Shown here one piece after another: positions 1 through 5,015 of a stretch of 6,541 nucleotides of DNA. The stretch's first letter is position 1. The number at the start of each line of letters is the position of its first letter. The notes beneath the pieces were generated by a model, which saw only the letters and a list, made by a program, of their open reading frames with translations, did no database searches and was not told the origin of the DNA. The DNA comes from JBBRHF01 sp038223055 (GTDB lineage: Bacteria > Actinomycetota > Actinomycetes > JACCUZ01). Location of the stretch: assembly GCA_038223055.1 (NCBI GenBank), contig JBBRHF010000215.1, positions 1 to 6,541 on the forward strand. The letters are read 5' to 3'. The position numbers and the translations under genes were made by a program.

Positions 1-312
1 CAGATGGGTGCGGCCCGCGGGCAGCACCCGGTCGCCCAGGCGCACCGCCAGGCGCACCGCGATCGCCACCGGCACCACCATCAAGGTCGCCTCACGCGCC
101 CAGTGCGTCAGCAGCGGGGGACCCCCGTGCTGGTGCACACCAGCGACGTGGGCCAGCCACACCGTCCACAACCCGATGCCATAGGCAAGCACCAGCGCGG
201 TCACCGCGACCCAGCCGGACGGTGTGGAGGTCGAGGGCGTGACCGCACTCGGCGTACCGGAGGATTTCTCGGCCGGGCGCGTGGCGCTGGCGTGGGCTGG
301 TCGGACCGTCAT
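1..312 (-). CDS. Partial membrane protein of unknown function (N-terminal 104 codons)
   Basis: An open frame of 104 codons starts with ATG at 312 and runs without a stop to the left edge, so the C-terminus is missing. I do not recognise the family. Residues 5-33 form a Ser/Thr/Pro-rich, probably disordered tail. Residues 35-58 (from VAVTALVLAYGIG through WTVWLAHVAG) look like a membrane helix, followed by a short His/Gly-rich loop (VHQHGGPP), and about 76-91 (TLMVVPVAIAVRLAVRL) could be a second helix. The start is supported by AAAGGA ending six bases upstream. A competing frame starting at 319 gives an Arg/His/Cys-rich product without membrane segments and was rejected. The His-containing loop might bind metal, but that is speculation. 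Gene reality is fairly likely; function is unknown. Confidence 0.62.
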   Translation of the reverse strand, partial: MTVRPAHASATRPAEKSSGTPSAVTPSTSTPSGWVAVTALVLAYGIGLWTVWLAHVAGVHQHGGPPLLTHWAREATLMVVPVAIAVRLAVRLGDRVLPAGRTHL

Positions 313-318
313 GACTCA

Positions 319-324
319 TCCTTT
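319..324 (-). promoter_or_regulatory. Shine-Dalgarno site of the partial membrane protein gene
   Basis: On the minus strand AAAGGA is followed by six bases (TGAGTC) and then the ATG at 312. It decides between the two nearby ATG codons (312 and 319). It also sets this gene apart from most genes in the window, which have no such site. Confidence 0.5.
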
Positions 325-583
325 GAACCTGGAGTGTCACCGCCCCCTCGACGGATATCGACAGAATGCGGCTACCACCTGTGGGTTCTCTATCGCCTCG
401 GCGCCGCGCTTGCCCCCAAGGGAGCGCCGAGACTGCCTCAACGCGTCTTTAACGTGGGCTCGACGGGCCGTTATGCGGCTTCGGCCCCGGTTCGGGCCCG
501 GTTGGCCCTTGTGCTGCCTCGTGGCGTTCTGGGTCCTGATGATCCGTTCCGGTCCGCCAAACGGCCCTGACGGCTTCCGCTGG
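325..583. other. Gene-free stretch between the membrane protein gene and the hydrolase remnant
   Basis: About 260 bases with no frame that reads like a protein on either strand; the open frames crossing it have low-complexity Arg/Pro/Gly/Cys content. It should hold the promoter of the minus-strand membrane protein gene, but I cannot pick a convincing -10/-35 pair. The only structure seen is a run of GC-rich dyads around 474-508, for example GGGCC/GGCCC at 494-498 and 504-508, with no T-tract. It may partly be decayed sequence, like the neighbouring pseudogene. Confidence 0.45.
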
Positions 584-958
584 TCATCCAAGCCGCAGGT
601 CCACACCCCCATTTAGGACTAGTCCCGCGTCGATCTGGTCGCCCGGACCACCGCACAGTTGGGTGAGCAGCGACTCGAGGTCATCGGCCAGGGCCTCGGG
701 GTCCCGGCAGGCCGCGAAATAGCCACCGTCGCCGGCGACGATCGGCCAGCCTCGGAGCTGAGCGACCCGGGCCGGCCCGTCGTCGGCGGGTGAGGTCTGG
801 AGGAACCCGCACGGCGCGTCCGGCCAATCGCTGGGGAAGGGCAGTTGCTCGGCGAAGAAATCGCGTCCCCCGGGTCGCAGCGAAGCCACGACGGACTGCC
901 GGGCCGCGGCGTCGGGCACCAGGTCGCGCTCGCTGGCTGCCCTACGCTGCCCAGCCAT
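584..958 (-). pseudogene. C-terminal remnant of an alpha/beta hydrolase
   Basis: Read from an ATG at 958, this frame gives 124 residues whose middle resembles the C-terminal half of alpha/beta-hydrolase-superfamily proteins: LVPDAAARQSVV (13-24), FFAEQLPFP (34-42), WPDAPCGFLQ (45-54), RGWPI (69-73) and GGYFAACRDPEALADDL (78-94). In the family, the catalytic His normally lies in a GGH motif at this last spot; here it is Tyr80, codon TAT at 721-719. The N-terminal half, which would carry the nucleophile Ser in GxSxG, is absent: upstream of 958 lies pyrE on the other strand. The last 20 or so residues (from about 103) look like read-through past the family's normal end. A short functional protein is possible, but missing both the nucleophile and the His argues for a pseudogene. 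Family assignment is by remembered motif pattern only. Confidence 0.6.
943..948 (+). promoter_or_regulatory. Putative -10 box of pyrE (leaderless type)
   Basis: TACGCT fits the actinobacterial -10 pattern TANNNT and ends 8 bases before the pyrE ATG at 957. No Shine-Dalgarno is present. This spacing would put the transcription start at or within a base or two of the A of ATG. The box lies at the edge of the hydrolase remnant. No -35 consensus is evident. Confidence 0.5.
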
Positions 959-1523
959 GGCCACCGTCGCGAGCGACCCGCAGTTCCGTGCCGACCGGGC
1001 GGCCCTGCTCGACCAGATCAAGGCCAAGGCCGTCGTGCCGGGGCGGGTGACGCTGTCCTCGGGCCGCGAGGCCGACTACTACGTGGACCTGCGCCGGATC
1101 ACGCTCGACGCCGAGGCTGCACCGATGGTTGGCCGGGTGATGCTCGCGGTCACCGCGGACCTCGACTACGACGCCGTGGGAGGCCTGACGCTCGGCGCCG
1201 ACCCGGTCGCGGCCGCGATGCTGCACGCGGCCGCCGCAGCGGGACGGCGGCTGGACGCGTTCGTGGTGCGCAAGGCGGGCAAGGCACACGGCCTGCAGCG
1301 GCGCATCGAGGGTCCGGAGGTCGCCGGCCGGCGGGTCCTCGCAGTCGAGGACACCTCGACCACCGGGGCCTCGGTGCTGACCGCGGTTGATGCGCTGCGC
1401 CAGGCGGGCGCGGAGGTCGTCGGCGTGGCGGTCATCGTCGAGCGCGGCGCCACGCCGGCCATCGCCGACGCCGGCCTGCCCTATCGCGCTGCCTATACCC
1501 TCGCCGACCTCGGCCTCACCTGA
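957..1523 (+). CDS. pyrE: Orotate phosphoribosyltransferase
   Basis: Cytosolic enzyme of de novo pyrimidine synthesis that joins orotate and PRPP to give orotidine 5'-phosphate and pyrophosphate. The 188-residue product has the normal size for a stand-alone PyrE. Visible landmarks: LSSGREADYYVDLRR (33-47) in the N-terminal hood; FVVRKAGKAHG (102-112), the mobile Lys/His catalytic loop; and the PRPP-binding motif VLAVEDTSTTGAS (127-139) with its acidic pair and TTG turn. There is no fused OMP decarboxylase domain. The ATG at 957 fits both the protein's usual N-terminus and the TANNNT box just upstream. It diverges from the hydrolase remnant (both ATGs share the CCATGG at 955-960) and converges on the DedA genes with 29 bp between the stops, where I see no hairpin terminator. 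Confidence 0.95.
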   Translation: MATVASDPQFRADRAALLDQIKAKAVVPGRVTLSSGREADYYVDLRRITLDAEAAPMVGRVMLAVTADLDYDAVGGLTLGADPVAAAMLHAAAAAGRRLDAFVVRKAGKAHGLQRRIEGPEVAGRRVLAVEDTSTTGASVLTAVDALRQAGAEVVGVAVIVERGATPAIADAGLPYRAAYTLADLGLT

Positions 1524-1552
1524 CATCCGTTGCTTGTTCGTGGCGAGAAATC

Positions 1553-2188
1553 CTAGGGGCGGGGGGATCTGGAGCGGCGGGAGCGCAGCAGCTCGACCAC
1601 GACGGGCAGCACCGAGACCGCGACGATCGCGAGCAGGATGACCTCGATGTGGTTGGCGACGAAATCGACGTTGCCCAGGGCGTGCCCGAGCAGCGTGACC
1701 CCGGCCCCCCAGAGGACCCCCCCGATCAGGCTGTACGTCGCGTAGACCCGGTAGTCCATCCGCCCGACCCCGGCCATCACGGTGATGAAGGTCCGCACGA
1801 TCGGGACGAACCGGGCCAGCACGATGGCGCGGGCGCCGTAGCGGTCGAAGAAGGCGTTGGTCTTGTCGACGTAGTCGCGCCGGAACAGCCGTGAGTCGGG
1901 GCGGCTGAACATCACCGGCCCGGCGCGTCGACCGATCAGATAGCCGGCCTGGTTTCCCGCGACGGCAGCCACGCAGACCAGCACGCAGGCCAGCCACAGC
2001 GGCTGGCGCACGTCCCCGCGGGCGATGAACAGCCCGAGCGTGAACAGCAGCGAGTCGCCCGGGAGGAAGAAGCCGACCAGTAGCCCGCACTCGGCGAAGA
2101 TGACCAGCAGCACGACCCACAGGCCGTAGTCGCCGACCAGGGTCGCCGGGTCGAGCCAGGACGGGCCGAGCGCGATGGTGACGGGCAC
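1553..2188 (-). CDS. DedA-family (SNARE-associated domain) membrane protein, copy 1
   Basis: A 211-residue polytopic membrane protein of the DedA superfamily. Some members are undecaprenyl-phosphate or phospholipid flippases needed for envelope integrity; the substrate here is unknown. Family marks: acidic residue and GLLVGFFLPGDSLLF (35-49), with the conserved FLPGD re-entrant segment; GNQAGYLIGR (79-88); FFDRYGARAIVLARFVPIVRT (113-133), containing the conserved Arg of RFVPxxRT; AGVGRMDYR (139-147); and WGAG (160-163). The C-terminus ends in a basic tail (RSRRSRSPRP). I chose the GTG at 2188: it lies after the upstream gene's stop and gives the usual DedA N-terminus. The frame remains open up to 2347, but that extension overlaps the next gene and is Arg/Pro-rich. 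It lies 10 bp downstream of copy 2 and may be co-transcribed, but it also has a TAATCT box 7 bp before the GTG. Confidence 0.9.
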   Translation of the reverse strand: MPVTIALGPSWLDPATLVGDYGLWVVLLVIFAECGLLVGFFLPGDSLLFTLGLFIARGDVRQPLWLACVLVCVAAVAGNQAGYLIGRRAGPVMFSRPDSRLFRRDYVDKTNAFFDRYGARAIVLARFVPIVRTFITVMAGVGRMDYRVYATYSLIGGVLWGAGVTLLGHALGNVDFVANHIEVILLAIVAVSVLPVVVELLRSRRSRSPRP

Positions 2189-2195
2189 TCGCGCA

Positions 2196-2201
2196 AGATT
2201 A
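2196..2201 (-). promoter_or_regulatory. Putative -10 box of DedA copy 1, overlapping the upstream stop codon
   Basis: On the minus strand TAATCT (TANNNT) lies 7 bases before the GTG at 2188; its first three bases are the TAA stop codon of DedA copy 2. No Shine-Dalgarno is visible between the two genes. It would allow leaderless transcription of copy 1 independently of copy 2. Confidence 0.42.
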
Positions 2202-2846
2202 CCGGCCACGCGACCCGTGGCTGCGCCACCAGCCCACGCTGGCGACCGCGGCGGAGCCGGCGACGAAGACCGCCGCGACGACGTAGGCCGCGGTGCGCAG
2301 CCCCGGCCTGCTCGCGGCGTAGTAGCCCAGCACGAGCAGGCCCGCACCCCAGGCCAGCGCGCCGGCGAGGTTGGCGGCGAGGAACCGGCGGTAGGGCATC
2401 CGGGAGGTTCCCGCGAGGATCGGGACGACGGTGCGCAGCCACGGGACCCAGCGGGCCGCCACGACGGCCAGGGGACCGAACCGGTCGTAGAAGGTCTCCG
2501 CGCGGGCGAGGTGGCGCGGGTGGAGGCGCCCGCCAGCGATCCGCCGCTCCAGCCACGGCCGGCCCAGCCGGGCGCCGATCGCGTAGCCGACGGAGTCGCC
2601 GGAGACGGCCGCGACCAGCACGCCGACGAGCAGCACCTGCAGGGAGACCCCCGAACGGTCCGACGCTGCGAGCAGCCCGGCCCCGAACAGGATCGTGTCC
2701 CCCGGCAGGAAGAAGCCCACCAGCAGCCCTGACTCCACGAACACGAAGCCGAACACGACCAGGTAGACCGCCGTCGTGGTGAGCCCGGCCAGGTCGGGGC
2801 TCAGGTCGAGGCCCAGGTCGAAGCCCAGATCCAGTGTGGTCACCAC
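2199..2846 (-). CDS. DedA-family (SNARE-associated domain) membrane protein, copy 2
   Basis: A 215-residue DedA-superfamily membrane protein, paralogous to its downstream neighbour. Seen in order: an unusual N-terminal leader of Asp-Leu repeats (5-19); a hydrophobic segment (about 24-45) leading into ESGLLVGFFLPGDTILFGAG (38-57); GDSVGYAIGARLG (83-95); FYDRFGPLAVVAARWVPWLRT (119-139), carrying the conserved Arg of RWVPxxRT; AGTSRMPYRR (145-154); AWGAG (165-169); and a final membrane helix (about 186-205). Members act in envelope lipid transport; this one's substrate is unknown. The start is GTG at 2846; a second GTG follows immediately at 2843, but the TAGGGT box six bases upstream favours 2846 if the mRNA is leaderless. 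It is divergent from the methyltransferase gene with only 22 bp between starts, and probably transcribed with copy 1. Confidence 0.9.
   Translation of the reverse strand: MVTTLDLGFDLGLDLSPDLAGLTTTAVYLVVFGFVFVESGLLVGFFLPGDTILFGAGLLAASDRSGVSLQVLLVGVLVAAVSGDSVGYAIGARLGRPWLERRIAGGRLHPRHLARAETFYDRFGPLAVVAARWVPWLRTVVPILAGTSRMPYRRFLAANLAGALAWGAGLLVLGYYAASRPGLRTAAYVVAAVFVAGSAAVASVGWWRSHGSRGR
2791..2826 (-). repeat. 12 bp tandem repeat (three units) inside DedA copy 2
   Basis: Plus-strand units AGGTCGGGGCTC (2791-2802), AGGTCGAGGCCC (2803-2814) and AGGTCGAAGCCC (2815-2826) follow each other directly, with a degenerate fourth (AGATCC...) beyond. On the coding strand each unit is four codons, giving the run GFDL-GLDL-SPDL near the N-terminus. 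The unit length is a multiple of three, so gain or loss would keep the frame. Confidence 0.75.
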
Positions 2847-2852
2847 GGCGCC

Positions 2853-2862
2853 ACCCTAGGTT
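2853..2862. promoter_or_regulatory. Putative bidirectional promoter core with overlapping -10 boxes
   Basis: Plus strand: TAGGTT (2857-2862), six bases (GGTGGG), then the methyltransferase ATG at 2869. Minus strand: TAGGGT (2858-2853), six bases (GGCGCC), then the DedA copy 2 GTG at 2846. The two boxes share the TA at 2857-2858 within CCTAGG, and the layout is symmetric. Neither strand has a recognisable -35. Both genes would be leaderless or nearly so. The minus-strand sequence AGGGTGG could alternatively serve as a weak Shine-Dalgarno for the GTG. Confidence 0.5.
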
Positions 2863-2868
2863 GGTGGG

Positions 2869-3513
2869 ATGGGACCCACCGTGGACAGCCAGGGGGACCG
2901 CGCCGACCCCGCGCCGGTCGGGGTCGGCCCGTTCCCGGGTGCGTGGCCCGACGACGGCCGGCTGGACCCCGACCTGCTGCGCGACGGGGACCGTCGCAAC
3001 GTGGTCGACCGCTACCGCTACTGGCGCCACGACGCGATCGTCGCTGATCTCGACCTGCGTCGGCACGACTTCCACGTCGGCATCGAGAACTGGCAGCACG
3101 ACTTCAACATCGGCGCGATCGTGCGCACCGCCAACGCCTTCCTCGCGCGCGAGGTGCACATCGTCGGGCACCGTCGCTGGAACCGCCGGGGCGCGATGGT
3201 GACCGACCGGTACCAGCACGTGCGCCATCACCCGAGCGTCGAGGACCTCACGGACTGGGCGGCCGGCGAGGGGTTGCCGATCGTGGGAGTGGACAACCTG
3301 CCCGGCTCGGTGGCGCTGGAGACCGTGGTCCTGCCGCGCCGCTGCCTGCTGCTGTTCGGGCAGGAGGGTCCGGGGCTCTCGGAGCCGGCCCGCGCGGCCG
3401 CGACGATGGTGTGCTCGATCGCGCAGTACGGCTCGACCCGCTCGATCAACGCCGGCACGGCCGCCGGCATCGCGATGCACGCGTGGATCCGGATGCACGC
3501 CGCCCTGCCCTAG
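2869..3513 (+). CDS. TrmH/SpoU-family RNA 2'-O-ribose methyltransferase
   Basis: A cytosolic SPOUT-class methyltransferase of 214 residues, expected to transfer a methyl group from S-adenosylmethionine to a ribose 2'-OH of tRNA or rRNA. The three SpoU motifs are present: motif 1, NWQHDFNIGAIVRTANAF (74-91) with the catalytic Arg86; motif 2, LLLFGQEGPGLSEP (160-173); motif 3, CSIAQYGSTRSINAGTAAGIAM (182-203), where STRSIN stands for the more common SLN. Motifs 2 and 3 form the deep trefoil knot that binds the cofactor. The first 45 residues are Asp/Pro/Arg-rich and probably not part of the catalytic fold. There is no separate RNA-binding domain such as L30e, so the target (tRNA or rRNA) cannot be named. 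The ATG at 2869 is supported by TAGGTT six bases upstream. The flavoprotein gene follows after 9 bp. Confidence 0.9.
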   Translation: MGPTVDSQGDRADPAPVGVGPFPGAWPDDGRLDPDLLRDGDRRNVVDRYRYWRHDAIVADLDLRRHDFHVGIENWQHDFNIGAIVRTANAFLAREVHIVGHRRWNRRGAMVTDRYQHVRHHPSVEDLTDWAAGEGLPIVGVDNLPGSVALETVVLPRRCLLLFGQEGPGLSEPARAAATMVCSIAQYGSTRSINAGTAAGIAMHAWIRMHAALP

Positions 3514-3516
3514 GCT
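3511..3516 (+). promoter_or_regulatory. Putative -10 box of the flavoprotein gene, overlapping the upstream stop codon
   Basis: TAGGCT (TANNNT) begins with the TAG stop codon of the methyltransferase gene and ends six bases (GCGCCG) before the ATG at 3523. No Shine-Dalgarno is present in the 9 bp gap. This would make the flavoprotein mRNA leaderless and independently transcribed. Confidence 0.45.
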
Positions 3517-3522
3517 GCGCCG

Positions 3523-4896
3523 ATGAAGCAACGTCTGGTGGTGATCGGCGGCGACGCCGCGGGCATGACGGCTGCCTCGCAGGCCAAGCGCGCCTGCGGC
3601 GGGGGCCTCGAGGTGGTGGCGCTGGAGCGCAGCCACCACGCGTCCTACTCGGCCTGCGGGATTCCCTACTGGGTGGCCGGGGACGTCGGGTCGGTCGACG
3701 ACCTGGTGGCACGGACCCCTGCGGAGCACCGCCGGCGCGGGGTCGACCTTCGGATGCGCCACGAGGTCGAGAGCATCGACCTCGACCGCCGCGAGGTGTC
3801 AGTACGAGACGTGGACGCGGCGTCGTCGTACCGGCTGGGTTTCGACCTGCTCGTCGTGGCCACCGGCGCGGTGCCGGTGCGGCCCGACCTGCCCGGCGTG
3901 GATGCGGAGGGCATCTTCGGCGTGCAGACTCTCGACGACGGCGACGCGGTGATCGAGGCCCTGCGCCGCGACGAGCCGCGGGCGGCCGTGGTCGTGGGCG
4001 GGGGCTACATCGGGGTGGAGATGGCTGAGGCGATGGTGCGCCACGGGCTCTCGGTCACCGTCGTCGACCGGGCCGCGGAGCCGATGACGACGCTGGACGC
4101 CGACATGGGTGCGCTGGTGCGCACGGCCATGTGCGGCATGGGCATGGACGTGCGGGTGGGCACCGCCATCGAGGGGTTCGAGGCCGACGCCAGCGGCCAC
4201 GTGCGCGGTGTCGCTGTCGCCGGCGAGGTGATCGCGGCCGACCTGGTGGTGCTCGGCATCGGCGTGCGGCCCAACACCGCTCTCGCCCGGGCCGCGGGGC
4301 TGCCGCTCGGCGAGTCCGGCGGCCTGCGGGTGGACCTGCGCCTCGGTGTGCGCGGCGTCGAGGGGGTCTGGGCCGGCGGTGACTGCGTCGAGACGTTCCA
4401 CCGCGTGTCCCAGACGTGGGGCCACATCCCGCTGGGCACCCACGCCAACAAGCACGGCCGGGTGATCGGCGCCAACGTGAGCGGCGGCTACGCGACGTTC
4501 CCCGGGGTGGTGGGCACCGCGGTCAGCAAGGTGTGCGAGCTGGAGATCGCGCGCACCGGGTTGATGGAGCACGAAGCTCGCGCGGCCGGGTTCGACCACG
4601 TTGCCGTGACGATCGAGTCGACCACCCGGGCCGGCTACTTTCCGGGCGCGCGGGGGATGACGGTCAAGTTGATCGCGGAGCGCACGACCGGCCGGCTGCT
4701 CGGCGCCCAGATCGTCGGCGGGGACGGCTCGGCGAAGCGCATCGACGTGTGCGCCGTGGCTCTGTGGAACGAGATGACGGTGCAGGAGATGACCGGGCTC
4801 GACCTGGGCTACGCGCCGCCGTTTTCACCTGTCTGGGATCCCGTGCTGGTCGCCGCACGCAAGGCCGTGGCCGCGGTCGCGGTTGGTGCGGGCTGA
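3523..4896 (+). CDS. FAD/NAD(P)-dependent oxidoreductase, CoA-disulfide reductase/NADH oxidase-like
   Basis: A 457-residue cytosolic flavoprotein of the single-cysteine branch of pyridine nucleotide-disulfide reductases (CoA-disulfide reductase, NADH oxidase/peroxidase and relatives). In order: FAD-binding start VVIGGDAAGM (6-15); the redox site YSACGIPYW (42-50) with Cys45, which in this group forms a mixed disulfide or sulfenic acid; NAD(P)-binding VVVGGGYIGVEMAEAM (156-171); GIGVRPNT (245-252); second FAD contact GVWAGGDCVE (281-290); and a C-terminal dimerisation domain with Tyr372 and Tyr430 (LGYAPPFSPVWDP) near positions where CoA-disulfide reductases carry catalytic tyrosines. No rhodanese domain is fused. 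Probable reaction: NAD(P)H-dependent reduction of a thiol disulfide, persulfide or oxygen; motif reading alone cannot choose. It lies 9 bp after the methyltransferase gene. Family is secure, substrate is not. Confidence 0.88.
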   Translation: MKQRLVVIGGDAAGMTAASQAKRACGGGLEVVALERSHHASYSACGIPYWVAGDVGSVDDLVARTPAEHRRRGVDLRMRHEVESIDLDRREVSVRDVDAASSYRLGFDLLVVATGAVPVRPDLPGVDAEGIFGVQTLDDGDAVIEALRRDEPRAAVVVGGGYIGVEMAEAMVRHGLSVTVVDRAAEPMTTLDADMGALVRTAMCGMGMDVRVGTAIEGFEADASGHVRGVAVAGEVIAADLVVLGIGVRPNTALARAAGLPLGESGGLRVDLRLGVRGVEGVWAGGDCVETFHRVSQTWGHIPLGTHANKHGRVIGANVSGGYATFPGVVGTAVSKVCELEIARTGLMEHEARAAGFDHVAVTIESTTRAGYFPGARGMTVKLIAERTTGRLLGAQIVGGDGSAKRIDVCAVALWNEMTVQEMTGLDLGYAPPFSPVWDPVLVAARKAVAAVAVGAG

Positions 4897-4930
4897 GCCG
4901 CCCCGGTCCGGTCGAGTTCGCTTTCGGCGG

Positions 4931-4959
4931 TTTCCCGTACCTCGCCGTTCTGGGATGAT
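4931..4959 (+). promoter_or_regulatory. Weak candidate promoter of fba
   Basis: TTTCCC (4931-4936), 17 bases, then GATGAT (4954-4959) is the most promoter-like pair in the 119 bp gap before fba. Both hexamers are poor matches to consensus. It would give an untranslated leader of about 50 bases containing a hairpin and a Shine-Dalgarno. Confidence 0.25.
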
Positions 4960-4963
4960 GGTG

Positions 4964-4993
4964 GGCGGGCGGCTGCCTGCCGCACCGCCTGCC
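4964..4993 (+). other. Possible hairpin in the fba leader
   Basis: GGCGGGCGG (4964-4972) can pair with CCGCCTGCC (4985-4993) through nine pairs, one of them G-U, around a 12-base loop. It ends 13 bases before the GGAG ribosome-binding site, so it would not cover it directly. In DNA this rich in G+C such dyads are common, so any regulatory role is speculative. Confidence 0.3.
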
Positions 4994-5006
4994 GTCAATC
5001 CTGTCT

Positions 5007-5010
5007 GGAG
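5007..5010 (+). promoter_or_regulatory. Ribosome-binding site of fba
   Basis: TGGAG ends five bases before the ATG at 5016. It is the only clear Shine-Dalgarno on the plus strand here, which suggests fba is translated from a leadered mRNA, unlike pyrE, the methyltransferase and the flavoprotein genes. Confidence 0.6.
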
Positions 5011-5015
5011 TTGCC

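Noticed and set aside
92..340. Alternative minus-strand frame starting at 319 or further upstream, over the partial membrane protein gene
   Set aside because: Cys/His/Arg-rich with no membrane segment, and its ATG at 319 has no spaced Shine-Dalgarno, while the frame from 312 has both membrane helices and an AAAGGA site.
488..508. GGTTCGGGCCCGG resembling a tRNA T-arm
   Set aside because: The loop lacks the conserved A of TTCRA, and no acceptor or anticodon stem can be fitted around it.
617..626. Perfect 10 bp palindrome GGACTAGTCC
   Set aside because: It lies inside the tail of the hydrolase remnant, has no loop or partner, and a single 10-mer palindrome is expected by chance.
1524..1552. 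Shared terminator between the convergent pyrE and DedA genes
   Set aside because: The 29 bp gap shows no stem of useful length and no T-run on either strand.
1936..3762. 608-codon open frame on the minus strand
   Set aside because: It runs across DedA copy 2 in a wrong frame and antisense through the methyltransferase gene; the product is His/Arg/Pro-rich with no domain, typical of spurious frames in GC-rich DNA.
3799..4599. 266-codon minus-strand frame antisense to the flavoprotein gene
   Set aside because: His/Ala/Arg-rich shadow of a confidently identified gene.
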